Shown here piece after piece: positions 1-11,218 of a stretch of DNA of 52,308 nt. Position 1 is the first letter of the stretch; each line of letters starts with the position of its first letter. The position numbers were made by a program, and so were the translations under genes. The stretch comes from Helochares maculicollis. Lineage: Eukaryota > Arthropoda > Insecta > Coleoptera > Hydrophilidae. The notes below the pieces were generated by a model that was not told the origin of the DNA, ran no database searches, and worked only from the letters and a program-made list of their open reading frames with translations. The stretch is taken from positions 1-52,308 of the forward strand of contig JAWQRO010000153.1 in assembly GCA_033557835.1 (NCBI GenBank). Reading direction: 5' to 3'.

Positions 1-138
1 CACTATGTCTTTCTTAATAAGAGATATCACTTCACAGCCGGTTAGAAAATTTTTATATATCTCCTTATTGTTAGTTGCTAATTTGGCCAATTCATCTACA
101 TTCTCGTTATGCATAATTTCAGAGTGCCCTCTCACCCA
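1..138 (-). mobile_element. Non-LTR retrotransposon fragment, RNase H domain
   Basis: Reading the minus strand from about 135 down to 1 gives an uninterrupted frame containing WVRGHSEIMHNENVDELAKL. This is the W-x-x-G-H ... N-E-x-(V/A)-D-x-L-A-K signature of the RNase H domain found after the reverse transcriptase in many insect LINEs (I, Jockey and R1-like clades). Only the C-terminal part of the domain is visible. The upstream part is replaced by mariner sequence and the downstream part lies outside the window. It is a truncated copy. The clade cannot be fixed from so short a piece. Confidence 0.7.
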
Positions 139-142
139 AAAA

Positions 143-960
143 AACTCAACGGCCATGGAGCCATTTTTGTGTTTCTTCGTGGTTTCGGAAGTGCTGGTAT
201 TGCAGAGTGCTTTGCATTGATCGGAACAAGTAATAATTTGATGGGACACAATTTGGTGAATAAAGATCATGCTGTAAAATTTCCCATTTAAGTAATTCCA
301 ACTTATTTTGACTTGTTTTGCGATCTGGTCGATCAATGTCGTGTTGCAAAAGCACTTCACACCGTTGGTTGGTTGGAGCGGGACGTCTTTAATTCAATGC
401 TGGGTTCATCTATTAATTTTTGCTAGTATCGTTTAGCAGTGATAGTTTCGTTCTATTTTAAAAGGCCTTAGCGTACACTCCTCCTTTCTGATCCCATCAA
501 AAATGTACAACATATTCTTACTACCACGAATGTTTTGCTGTTGGTGTGCATGGTTCGCCTGGATGAACCCATGATGGATTATTGTAGTAAATGCATTTTT
601 TTTCAAACCATTTATCGATTTTCAATATTGGCAACAGTCAGTTCTTTTTGTATCATTTCCATGGCATCTAAACGTTTGCTTACGGTTGCCTGAGTAACAT
701 TTAACTGATTTGCAAGCTCTTTTTGTTATTGCTGAGAACTCTGTTTTCCTTTAATAACACTTTCAATACTTCATCTTCATATTTCTTTGCTTAGTCAGAA
801 TTTCCTTTGTCCCTGACATCAGAATCAGTACTTTTGAATTGTTTAACCCAGTTGTCGCAAGTCTGTTGAGTTGGTCAATGTTTCTTGAAGAAGATGAAAA
901 CTTTCAGCAAGTTTTTCTGCTGATTATAACCAACAGTAATGCTTCCCGCAAAAGCTACTT
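143..960 (-). mobile_element. Decayed mariner transposase remnant
   Basis: The minus strand encodes disrupted mariner transposase. The helix-turn-helix portion lies at about 660-900, including a frame with CDNWVKQFKSTDSDVRDKG and, after interruptions, a ..TQATVSKRLDAMEM-like stretch. The C-terminal part is at 146-355, with LLQHDIDRPD in place of the usual HDNARPH and YSPNCVPSNYYLFRSM in place of YSPDLAPSDYHLF. Both catalytic-region aspartates around these motifs are altered or out of frame, and stops and frameshifts are frequent. The C-terminal end is cut at about 143 where LINE RNase H sequence begins. I could not find convincing terminal inverted repeats. It is a dead copy. Confidence 0.7.
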
Positions 961-1261
961 GTGACTTTACGAAGCAATTGTAAATATATTACAAAGTCAG
1001 CTAGTAAAGGATTACGTCTGTCTTTTAACTATTGGTTAGTGATTGTTCAATTTTAATTTTCACAAAAATGATGATGTTAGAATTCCTGAACAAATTGCCT
1101 ATTTACGATTCTCAAATCGGATTGCCGAGATATTTAAACAAGGTTCGGTGAAAAATATTTTTTATTTAAAAAATAATGCTTCGTACGAAGCCAGAATTTT
1201 TTGACAAGGGATTTCGGTGCTAGAATTGTGACCTTATTGACGGTCATAATCATTAATAATA

Positions 1262-2543
1262 TTGGTTTGGCAACTAAGTAATTGCGGATTTTTCTTAGAA
1301 AATCAAAGACAATTTTTTCTTGGAACTAAATAACTGTATTCTGTAATGTATTACCCATTTTGATCAATGACCTTTTGTCATCTTTCAGGCAGTATCATAA
1401 TTCCAGGTTCATAAAACTTCTGGTTTTTATTAGCAAAAAACGGAATCAGGAACGATTTGACACCATCATCATTATTGAATTTTTTACCATTCAAGGAGTT
1501 TTGTAAAGATCGAAACAAAAAGTATTCAGATGGAGCAAGGCCAGGACTATATGGTGGATGTGGCAAAACATCTCAACCAAGCTCCAATCATTTTTGCCGA
1601 GTGACCAAAAATGTGTGTGGCCTTGCATTGTCATAATAGAATACAACACTTTTTCGATTTGTCAATTCGGGCCGCTTATCTTCAACTGCATTGTTTAATT
1701 TCGTTAGTTGTTCAATGTAGACATCAGAATTGATCGTTAAGTTGGGTGGTAAGAGTTCAAAATAGACAATTCCTTTGTAATCCCACCAAACTGATAACAG
1801 ATCCTTCTTTTGATGAATATCAGCTTTTGATGTTGTTTGAGTTGGTTCACCTGGCCTGCTCCACGATCTTTTCCTCATGATATTGTTGTAAACAACCCAT
1901 TTTTCATCGCCAGTTATCAGCCGTTTTAAAAATGGATCATTTTCAATACGTTTCTTTAGCAAATCTCAGCTGTTAATGAGTTGCGTTAAATGCGTTTCTC
2001 TCAGCTCGTGAAGAACCCATGTATCGAGTTTTTGAACATAGCCAAGTTGTTTTAAGTAATTTTCAATGCATGTTTGTGATACATGAAGCTTTTCTGCAAT
2101 CTCACGTACTGTGACGATTCGAATCGATTATCGCTTTGATTAGGACGTCATCAACTTCAACTGAACGACCAGAGCGTTTTTCATCTTTGAGTGAAAAATT
2201 ACTAGAACGAAATTTGCCAAACCAATATTGGCACTGCTGTTCTTTTAAGGCTTCGTCACCATAAACAGCACATAACTTTTTATGAGCTTGCTATACGTTT
2301 TTCCCTTTGCGGAAATAAAAAAGCAAAATATGACGAAAATGTTCCTTTTAATTTTCCATTTTTCAACGAAGGTCAAACGAAAACTACGCAACCGATCAAA
2401 AAATATTTTTACCGATTGACAGCTAAATTGCCAACTATCAAATAACAAAATGTGTTTTACATTTGTACTACGTCTGCAAACTTAAAAATTCAACTGAAGC
2501 CATCTATGAGTGAAAATCCGCAATTACTTAGTTGCCAGCCCAA
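1262..2543 (-). mobile_element. Near-complete mariner element with TIRs and TA duplication
   Basis: A 1282-bp element is bounded by near-perfect terminal inverted repeats of about 31 bp. They share the core TGGCAACTAAGTAATTGCGG at 1268-1287 and, inverted, at the right end, and each end is flanked by TA (1260-1261 and 2544-2545). The minus strand carries the transposase gene: N-terminal helix-turn-helix at about 2000-2330, first aspartate in TGDEKW at about 1905, second in YDNARPH at about 1620, and C-terminal LAPSEY at about 1520. In-frame TGA codons interrupt the segment between the second and third catalytic residues, and the N-terminus is frameshifted with an early TAA. The terminal sequence resembles cecropia-type mariners such as human Hsmar1, but the subfamily call is tentative. 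Confidence 0.9.
1378..1962 (-). pseudogene. Mariner transposase, catalytic half, with two TGA stops
   Basis: One reading frame runs from 1962 to 1378 and is broken only by two TGA codons between YDNARPH and the YSPGLAPSEY motif. Comparison with the usual family motif (LGW.VLPHPPYSPDLAPSDY) suggests that one TGA replaced a tryptophan codon. Thirty-four residues separate the second catalytic Asp from the third acidic residue, which is Glu (LAPSEY) where mariners normally have Asp. Family knowledge: mariner transposases use a DD34D triad to cut and paste DNA at TA sites. This copy cannot make a full protein. Confidence 0.85.
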
Positions 2544-2545
2544 TA

Positions 2546-4216
2546 GCTTGCCCGTCCGAGGCGTAAAAACTAAACGCAACTAAATTACTGCCTAAATGCT
2601 ACTTGGATACACGAGGAAGTAGAGTGAAGGAATTCCATATTTTTTAGAATAGGGTAAATCTGCCGACTGGTGACCAAACTTGCCAGCGCGGCCTACATTC
2701 GTTTTTATGGTAGTTTATCAGTCCTTACCAGAGCTTGCCAGAGAGTAGTTCTTGCTTCACCCTACTATGCGCTACAAATTTGTACACAATTTGCGTGCTT
2801 AAGAATAGCATAGCAAATAAATTTTGCTTAAATAAAAATCCGCGGGGCAAAAATCGCCTAAAGGAATAAAAATTAACGGAAACCGCATGGACAGTTTCGA
2901 AATAGAAGGCCCTTTGAAATAAATTGAGTGTTGTACGGGCGGGGGTTTTGTGAAATGAGTAGGCATTGTACAAGGCTGCCAGCCCTGGGGTCGTAGAAAA
3001 TTTGATACTGTATGGGCCATTCAAAGTTAGATTGGTTATTGATTTGTAATGAGGTTTCGCCATTCTTCAACCAAACAAATCATTACTAATGCTCGAGTCT
3101 TTCACAGACAACAAAGGCAACCCTCTGGAATTGCAAGAAAATATTTTATTAAACACACTTTTAATCTTACTTACTTTAGTGTATTTTCGTTGAATGTAAA
3201 GGATGTTTGTTAACCTATGGCTATCGTACTATGCCTAGTTTAGATGAAATAGCCTGCAAAATGTTATTGCCGAATTTATTTCGGATGTTGGTTGCGTTAG
3301 TTAAAATTGTTTGCCGCATTGCCCATAGAGGAGAACCACGTCTAGCCGCGGGCGAATTTTAGCGTTTGTTGTAGTAACATCATTGTTTAATTTCAACTGC
3401 ATTGTTGTGAAATGCAACTGAATGTTTAAACAATAATATTTTATTGCGACCTAATTTCCGCTTGTATTTTTTCGCACCTACTGTTGCATTTTTGCGCGTC
3501 CTAAATCTTTCTAGTGCACATTAATAATGTTAATACAAATAATAATAGGTTACTTCATCAAAGTTGTGTCTTCTAAGTGTTTACAATTTAAAAGTATTAC
3601 AACGGCTGGTCAAGCTGTGGTATCTCGGTAAACGCATGTTTTTCGTCGTTACTCCAGCTTACATAAGCAAAAAATAATGTAATGTACCAGCTGAAGAAAT
3701 TTCCATCTGGAGATTTTAACAATATATTCGCTCTTACTTAACAAATTAATTGCAATTTATGAACGAGGACAGACCGCAGCCGTGCGGGTGATGGTAGGCA
3801 GGTGTACCATCAGCTCCAGTGAGACACATGCTCATCTCTCTGTGTCTGCCCCTCGCCTTTGCCCCTGCTCTGCTTCTGCCGCCGGTTAGGTTTGGTTCGG
3901 TACATTTGCAAAATTAGCTTTTAATGGTAATTTATAGGCTGCGTCGTCGTCGGTCACGTCGCGTCGTCGGCAGAAAAGGAGTTGTGGTGTGACATATCGG
4001 ACATGTGAAACCTTCATACTTTCGTGCTCCCCATTCCAGCTTTCATAACGGATAAAAGCCAATCTTCGAAAAGCAACCTTTTTGCAAATCTAGACGGCAG
4101 GTGCGCCTGTTCTGCTTTTCGCCAGAAGGGATAATTTCCAATGTGTTTTGGGCCTCGTTAAAAATCGGGCTTTCATTGCAATGCCAAAAACACGCCATCA
4201 TAATTTGCCGCTTTTA
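2546..4216. other. Gene-free stretch with a GC-richer segment
   Basis: No conserved protein is visible. Overlapping minus-strand frames at 2725-3070 match no family I know and look like chance openings. From about 3770 to 4140 the base composition shifts to clearly GC- and CpG-richer DNA, with repeated CGTCG and TCGTCGG words near 3940-3975 and a pyrimidine-rich run near 3840-3885. This could be an old promoter or CpG-rich element, or part of an unknown repeat. No start codon with a convincing coding exon follows it on either strand. Confidence 0.4.
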
Positions 4217-4218
4217 TA

Positions 4219-5420
4219 TAAGGAGTACAAATAAGTTTACTCCGTTTTTTATAAAAAATTGAATATTTATGTAACAGAACGGTAGTTTAAGTTTATTCAA
4301 AGTATTGTCCATCACTAGCAACCACTTTTTCCCATCTCTCAGGCAGCATTCGGATTCCACATCTGAAGAACTCCTAATTTTTTGAGGCTATCCACGTATC
4401 AACCGAATTTTTGGTATCTTTATATGTTGTGAACCGCTACTCAGACAGAGCATGTACCATTGACCGGAACAGATAATAGTCGGATGGCGCTATGTCTGGT
4501 GAATACGGTGAGTGGGGTAACACTTCCCAATCCATTGTTTTCAAATAGTTTTTCATCGGAACCGCTACATGCGGACGAGCATTATAATGGAGTAGAATTA
4601 TTTTGTCGTGTCTAGATTATTATTGAGGGCGTTTTTCCTTTAGAGCACGGCTCAATCTCTCCAATTGTGTTCGGTAGAGAGTTCCAGTGATTGTTTCGCT
4701 CGGATTAAGCAACTCGTAATACACCACACCCAGCTGATCCCACCATATACACGGCATGAGTTTTTTCCGCGAATATTCATTTCTCATCCCCGGTGATGAT
4801 TCGATGTAAAAAAACCATTTTTATGCATGGCTAGCAGCATTTCACTCATGCATAGTCGGCGTTCAATATCTCTTGGCTTCAATTCGTATGGAACCCAATT
4901 TCCTTGTTTATGAATAATTCCTAATGATTTTAAATGATGTAAAACTGCTTGCTGAGTGACTTCTAATGTGAGACCAAGTTCCTTTTGTGTTTGAGACGAA
5001 TCTTCCTCCAATAATTCTTCCAATTCTGCATCTTCGTAAATTTTAGGCCTTCCACTGCGGTTTTTGTCTTCTACACCAAAATCACCGTTTTTAAACTTTT
5101 GAAACCACTCACGAGACGTTCTCTCACTCAAAGCAGCTTCATTATATGCTTCTACGAGTAACCGATCCGCCTTAGCTGCATTTTTTTTTAATTAAAGAAA
5201 TAAATTAAAAGTTCCCGCAAATGACGTTTATTTGATTCAAATTTAGACGTTTTCCGCTCAAGAAAATTATATTTTACTAGCACGGAGTCACTAATATAGT
5301 AAGGTTATGTTATTTTAGAACTAACAGAATTTTTAAGCCGGTTATCATCTGCAAATTCTAACGAAAGCCGCGCCCCGCAACACTTTCCATAAAACGGCTG
5401 AAACTTATTTGTACTAGTAC
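4219..5420 (-). mobile_element. Mauritiana-type mariner element, inactivated
   Basis: Imperfect terminal inverted repeats share GTACAAATAAGTTT at 4225-4238 and, inverted, at about 5398-5412, near TA dinucleotides, giving an element of about 1.2 kb. The minus strand encodes a transposase resembling the Drosophila Mos1 group. The N-terminal helix-turn-helix half is intact at 4784-5131, with SERTSREWFQKFKNGDFGV, RYEDAEL-like KIYEDAELEELLEEDSSQTQ and WVPYELKPRD. The catalytic half at 4300-4780 is split over several frames. Recognisable pieces are VWWDQ-like and SPDIAPSDY-like stretches and the C-terminal WEKVVASDGQYFE-like end near 4310. A nonsense codon (N-TAA-KKNAAKADR) lies near 5190 in the N-terminus. 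It is a dead copy. Confidence 0.85.
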
Positions 5421-7820
5421 TAGTAGAATTTGACTGCATTAATATTTACTTTGTAAACATATATACATATTTTGGAATTAAAGATTCGATTGGCCTTAGC
5501 ATTCCATGGAGACTAATACAAATAGGTACTCTTGGTACACATGCTATATTTGATAGCTCCTCCGTTATAAAAAAAACTAGTATTAATTACCCAATTTGTT
5601 AGTATTGACCTTCGAAAAGTCATTATGAAAATGGTCAGTATGCCGATTATTTGGAAAATGGTAGATTACTTAAGATAATAAAATTACGAACGTAGCTAAA
5701 TATTACTATATAAAAATCAACAGTTTTAACAGTTCTTTAGAACTATATTTAAACACACTACTTATAAGTTGCAAAAGCGGGACAAACATTTTCAAAACAA
5801 ATTAAATTTGCGGAAGATTTAGTTAGTATTGTGATACAAACTTTTGGAATGAGTTGTTTTGGGGAGAAGCTTACTTTTTCTACTAATAAATGGTTTAATA
5901 GTTTTTAGTCATATTAAAAACAATAATACAAAGTTGCGACATGTATTACAGCGCATAATTAAAGACTGATAAAACATTGTTATTGTCAGCATGATCTAAG
6001 CTCCTTAGTTATCAAGTGTTAGAAAATAGCAGCGTTTTGTATAAAATGTTTAAATAATCATAAAAAAATCTGAAATAATTGCTCAAAACACTTAAAAATA
6101 ATGGCGCAACTTCAAAGGAATTCGACACATTCGTTCGAATCTCTAAATTTAATATCGTGATGAAGATGTGATGAGCCACAGCAGCATAGTTAAAAACTCT
6201 AAAAGCAAATATTTTAATGATTTTGGCTGCCATGCCCTAATTAATATGTATGACGGCAATTTCATCATTTTTCTGTTTATATCCAGGTTTTAAAAAATTA
6301 ACTTCTCATGAACCTCTTCAGGCACGAGGCAGGATGTTATTCGTATTTTTAACAGTATTAAAAGTATTATTTTTCAAAAACTGTATGAAAATAAAAACTC
6401 ACGCTCTTGATCCTGTCGACAAGTTACACGTGATCCTTATATAAATCAATAATAAATTTCTGATGGCCAGTTTGGAATTGATCCAAAACAGAATTTTTGC
6501 CACCGCGAAAATAAACAATACTCTCTACTACAAGAGGGCATTTTGTCAATCGAAACAAAGACTTTATAACAAGACTGAGTCTCGGCACTTATCGAAATGA
6601 CAATTCCGAAGCCATTAAGAATGTGTACAAATGGAATGTCCCAAAGAAATGAAAAAATGATCCAATCTACCTAATGAAGTATCGTAAGCGATATTTCAAG
6701 TCTAACAATAGCTCTCTCTTTGTCTACTCAATATTTCAATGAAAATGAGGCAGACTCAACACAATAGATTCGAATGGAATTCGTCCAACAAGCCAAAATG
6801 TCAAAAACACCGCAACTTTTCAAACAAAAGCTCAATTTCAAAGCTTACAATTGACATATTTGACCAAGATAAAAAGTAATATAAACTAACTTCCACGTTA
6901 CTGGCTCTCATCCTTTCGTACTTCCTCTGGCCATTACTTCCACTTGAAGTGTTGCGCTTTTTATAGTGGGATCCACCTGTAAACATCATCTTGACTCACT
7001 TTTTTAATCCTTTCTAGCTTCTTCAAAAATTATCATTCAAATTATTTACAAACATCACTGGTTAGGTGACAACACATTTCTCACAATCCACAACCGAAGG
7101 ACTGTGGCAACACCAAAATAAGCTCTGTGCAATAGTTCACACTACACCAGGCCCAAATTGCACTATAATTTACTCTCATAAACTGCAATTAATCATTAGA
7201 CACTTTAACGACACGATTTAAATATTAAAATCAAACAGGAAAAACTTTAGAAATGAGCACTAAACGCGCACAAAATTGTAAAATATTTCTTCTCTTGATA
7301 CTCCTTTGCATTGTTACGCATGGAAATCGGATTAAAACACTGCGATAACTTTGTTTAATTTCTCATATCTCACTATCTGCACAAGGATTAACAAATTAAC
7401 CAGCTTTATGGAGTTCTTGCATTTCGAAATGGAAAAAATCTGAAAATGCGGGTTACTAAATTCAAAGTTATTTCTACGATTTGAGTTCAACTATTTGTGT
7501 TATATGTTTATAGCGAGACGCCGCACTCGGTGAAGCCTTTTATTTTTAGACCTAGTCCTCTCTGCCTTTCCACCATCACCATCAGAAAAGCATTTACATG
7601 CAATCAAGAATCATATTTATACATCAATATTCCACACTTTTCAACGCGAATTACCGGAAGGCGCTGCTTAACTAATACTTTACAACAAAGAAATCGCTAT
7701 GAAAACGCTAAATTATCGGTTGAGTAATTTTTTGGCCGCTTGGAACACTTTAAATTCCACATAAATCCGATTTTAATACAAATCTACTGAAATTTAAAAA
7801 TCCCGCGTTAGTTGGTTATA
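5421..7820. other. Gene-poor AT-rich stretch
   Basis: I found no conserved coding exon here apart from the doubtful one at 6890-6989. The open frames at 6012-6233, 6250-6444 and 7497-7727 are short, low in complexity and unlike known proteins. The part from about 7000 to 7800 lies between that possible exon and RpL37 and may hold promoter sequence for one or both. I see no tRNA cloverleaf and no terminal-repeat transposon. Confidence 0.4.
6890..6989 (-). CDS. Possible first coding exon of an unidentified gene
   Basis: On the minus strand an ATG at 6989-6987 in a fair context (TCAAGATG) opens a frame reading MMFTGGSHYKKRNTSSGSNG followed by QRKYERMRA. A possible donor (GCCA|GTAACG) follows at about 6897. 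The peptide is polar, basic and Ser/Gly-rich, like many true N-terminal exons, but I do not recognise it. No partner exon is evident in the 6.9 kb to its left, which is largely transposon, so any gene would have a long first intron running out of the window. It may equally be a chance open frame. Confidence 0.25.
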
Positions 7821-7892
7821 GCTTAATGGCAGCACGTAGCGCAGCCTTGGCGCTGTCTAAACTCCCTAGATATCAACGCCCTCTAGTTGGGG

Positions 7893-7900
7893 TCTCTTTT
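7893..7900 (+). promoter_or_regulatory. RpL37: TCT/TOP initiator of RpL37
   Basis: TCTCTTTT lies 28 bp before the RpL37 start codon. It matches the polypyrimidine TCT initiator (YC+1TTTYY) used by ribosomal-protein genes in insects and would place a 5' terminal oligopyrimidine tract on the mRNA. No TATA box is seen at the proper distance, as is usual for this class. Assignment rests on sequence and position only. Confidence 0.65.
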
Positions 7901-7920
7901 TGTGAAGTTATTTTACAAAG

Positions 7921-8631
7921 ATGGTACGTATCCGCATTTTATTTAATTTTCTTAATTTATTTCCATCATCCGTTATGCTACCACGATGAAATTGATATTC
8001 ACAATAAATTTGACTCCAAAAACATATTTTAAGTCGACTATTTTTGAAACTCAATTGAAAATATGTAATTTTGTCTTGAAAAAGAGGTTATGTTTTGAGT
8101 TGGCGCACCGATTCAACTCTTATATTATTGACTTAACGAAGCTAGAATATATTTGGAATTTCTGACAGTCGTTTTTATAATGGTTAATACTTTTAAATCC
8201 CAAGTTCAAAATTATTGCTCCGAAATCTGAATATTGAATAAATTGAGGTTATGTTAACTTATTACTGAATTATTATTTTGTAATTTTTAGACGAAGGGTA
8301 CTTCAAGTTTTGGTAAAAGGCGTAATAAGACGCACACCTTATGTAGACGATGCGGAAGGTCCTCTTACCACATCCAAAAGAAGCAATGTGCCCAGTGTGG
8401 ATATCCTTCTGCCAAGATGAGGTCCTGTAAGTATTTCAAATAGGTTTTCGAATATCGTGTTGGTTATATGTAATTTATAATACACGATTTCTTGTAGACA
8501 ACTGGTCCATTAAGGCCAAAAGGAGGAAGACCACTGGAACTGGCCGTTGCCGTCATCTTAAAATTGTGCGACGTCGTTTCCGCAATGGATTCCGTGAAGG
8601 TGGCAAGCCCGCCCCTCGTAAAACAACGTAG
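7921..8631 (+). CDS. RpL37: Ribosomal protein L37 (eL37)
   Basis: Three coding exons: 7921-7923 (only the ATG), 8291-8426 and 8498-8631, with introns starting GTACGT and GTAAGT. The joined product is 90 residues, the usual size of eL37. It begins MTKGTSSFGKRRNKTHTLC and holds the C-x2-C ... C-x2-C zinc ribbon (LCRRCG and CAQCGY). It continues through SYNWSIKAKRRKTTGTGR and KIVRRRFRNGFREGG to a basic tail ending PRKTT. The protein is a small zinc-binding component of the large cytosolic ribosomal subunit. The start-codon-only first exon puts the promoter and initiation codon on a tiny exon separated from the rest. A pyrimidine tract precedes the start and an AATAAA follows the stop. Identification is essentially certain. 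Confidence 0.98.
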
Positions 8632-8654
8632 AATTGTTAGGTTCTTATGATTTC

Positions 8655-8660
8655 AATAAA
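8655..8660 (+). terminator. RpL37: RpL37 polyadenylation signal AATAAA
   Basis: AATAAA lies 23 bp after the TAG stop, within ATTTCAATAAAAAATG. A short 3' UTR is typical of ribosomal-protein mRNAs. Confidence 0.7.
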
Positions 8661-9441
8661 AAATGATTAAAAACTTAAACTGAATTTAAATGCCTATCCC
8701 AATTTATAATCTGCATTCTGTGTGTCTGGAGTGTCGTTTTTATCGACTTTTAGCTTTAGAATTGTTTTCTGCTACATTAAAATAAAAGTAGCTATTTCAA
8801 AGTAAGTCGTTCCCCAAATCTAAGTCTGAGATTTGTTTATGACCATGGTAAAGTAAATTGGATATTTTTAATGTAAGTATATTCTTAGATATTGTCCTTT
8901 GTATAGAGTTTGTATATTACAGTCTAAATTCTATATTATTTTATTCTAAAATCGCAGCTTGATATTTATCGTATTGCCCTAAAACTCTAGAATCTTAGAT
9001 TTTAACTTATAATTTGAATGCTTTTTCTTTTAACTCTTGTTTTAGATTAATTAAATTGTGAATTGTCCTGATTTAATCTTAAATCAAATACAAGACCTTA
9101 CCTTACCACCATAGCAGCTTAAAAGTTTTATTAAAATATATAATAATCACAAAATGATCCTTAAAAACTTAATATAAGTTTAGTAGTAGTAATAATTTGA
9201 GACTAGATGGAAGTGTTCTGGACCAAAAAGTTTCAAATTTCTTCTCTTGATATTTTGCAGATGAAATTAATCATCTTTTCAGCCTAACTTTACTGCACAG
9301 GTTAACTTATTATGGAATAGCCTTGTGCAGGAAAAAGTAGTGGAAATTGTTATTTATTTTTAAAAATCACAACATGATTAAAAATATTGAGATTTTATCA
9401 CAAATATTGTTGATGTTCTTCATACAGGAAGAATTATAAAT
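8661..9441. other. Intergenic, nothing recognised
   Basis: AT-rich sequence between the 3' ends of RpL37 (+) and the AttH-like gene (-). It holds both 3' UTRs. I see no exon, RNA gene or transposon in it. Confidence 0.5.
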
Positions 9442-11218
9442 TTAACTTGAAATACTCCTTCCTCTTATATTGCGGTATTGCCATTCCGCGGCACCCCAGG
9501 CCTTAATTCCATTCACTTCAAAAGTACAAAGCCTCTCCACAATTTTAGATTCCCAATTACGGCTTATAAAAAAAACTGGAGAATCGATTACTTCAACTTG
9601 AATTGTGTAGGGTTTTCCATCTAAATGATACAAAAAAATGTAAGGTTCTTAATCATAAATGACAGTTAAAGTTAAGTTTTTTTAGTTATTTTGAGATTGG
9701 ATAAAAAATATTTAATATGCTGCTTTCAAAACTTAAAAAATACTTAAAAATTAATTATAACAGGGTTTAGAAAAATGTATTCAAGAAAAGTGATCTAGAG
9801 GCCAAAATTCACTAAACAGTTGATGGATTTCTGGCTATTTCAACATAGACAATTACTAATTTTTACTTAGAAAAATCATCTTACTTGCTGTAAATGTAAA
9901 TGCATAATCTAAAGGTGGATTTTCATCTTCTCCATGCTGATACAGTTTTAAATCACAACTTTGTATTGGATACATTTTTTTTTCACTTGCCACATAAATA
10001 TATCCTATTTTAAGATTAGAAAAGGCTATAGGCATGCAAATAGCCCCTACTGTGATGTAGTCTCCGTTTTCTGTGGCAAGAAAGTGTAATCCATACCTAT
10101 GAAAAAATCTCCAATCTCTTTGAAACCCAAAACTGTGATCTCTGAGAGCATTCATATTTATAGAAAATTGATTTTCATTTATTTCAATTGTTCCTATTAT
10201 ATCCCCATGCTGTTCATAATGTGTTAGATGAATAGATTCTAAAATTTTGAGGTATTCCCAGCTCCAACTTTCCTTACCCATTGCTTTTGCCATAAGCAGT
10301 GGATCTATATCATGATCGAAATTACAATGAGGAAAGAATGAATTCCAGACTGCTCGTATTTTAACATTGAACTCTTCGCCCTCCTTATTTTTCATTTTTC
10401 CATCATAAGTGATGCTCCATTTCTTCATTGGCTCTAACATTTTTATCACGATACCTTCTGCTGCATATTTTCCCTGTTCATCTTTTGTTTGGTATAAGGA
10501 AGTATCTGGCAATTTGGGGCTTTCCAAAAGTCCAATCTTGGAATCGTTTATTTTCAAATAAACAAATCCATCTATTAGTTCATTTGGACGTCTTGCTGTT
10601 CCCACAATAAAGTGATCACCATTTTTATTGGCACCATTGAAATATACTGCATCAATTGCCTGAAATTTTTTAGGAAATACATATTTGTGTATGAATAAAA
10701 CCCTAGCATTAAGATAATCTCAATGGCTCACATACAGTTATTTTTTTTTATTATAATCGTAACCATATGGATATTCAAATAAATTCAACAAAGTTATATA
10801 TTAAAAAATCTAGCTTTCTTCAGGCAAGCAACTTATTTCTAAAGCAGAAATGTAGGATCCTTGCAGAAACTAAGTGTCAGACCAACAAATAATTCATTGC
10901 TACATGATAGTTTATTTATAAATTAATGATGTCTAAATTTATACTTACATTACTATGGAATGAAAGCTGTTGTAAGGATTCCAGTTTTATGAAATCCTGG
11001 TATGCATCAATCCTAGACTTTCTATTTTCTTTGTATATAGTTTTAAATTTTTTGAGTGTCAAAATAATGTATAAAAAAGCGACTTTCACCCAGTAAAAGT
11101 TTGAGGCTCGCTGGTAAATGTTATAAATCGGTTTAGCATTGCTTAAAACAACCAATCTGATCAAAATTATAAACAAAATGGAACCAAGCACAATAAAAAT
11201 ATCTGAAACTTGATACAT
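9442..11218 (-). CDS. Membrane-anchored AttH/DUF7064-like protein
   Basis: Three exons on the minus strand, 11218-10949, 10659-9885 and 9620-9442, join in phase (0, then 1) into 407 residues. Residues 6-25 form a hydrophobic segment (DIFIVLGSILFIILIRLVVL) that looks like an N-terminal signal anchor, so most of the chain probably sits in the ER lumen or outside the membrane. The rest resembles the AttH/lipocalin-like DUF7064/DUF7065 proteins. RDHSFGFQRDW near the middle corresponds to their R-D-x-S-x-G-x-R-D-W motif, and IKAWGAAEWQYR near the C-terminus to their G-x-G-x-x-E motif. Related uncharacterised proteins occur in insects, some linked to a phosphotransferase-like domain that is absent here. 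No substrate is known. The gene model is firm and the family placement is moderate. It lies 0.65 kb downstream of Ippk on the same strand. Confidence 0.75.

Noticed and set aside
2725..3070. Three overlapping minus-strand open frames, longest 112 codons
   Set aside because: No motif, no splice context and no similarity to a family I know; they overlap each other in different frames, as chance openings do.
7826..8032. Plus-strand 68-codon frame overlapping RpL37 exon 1
   Set aside because: It covers the RpL37 promoter, leader and intron in a different frame; the RpL37 exon structure explains this DNA.
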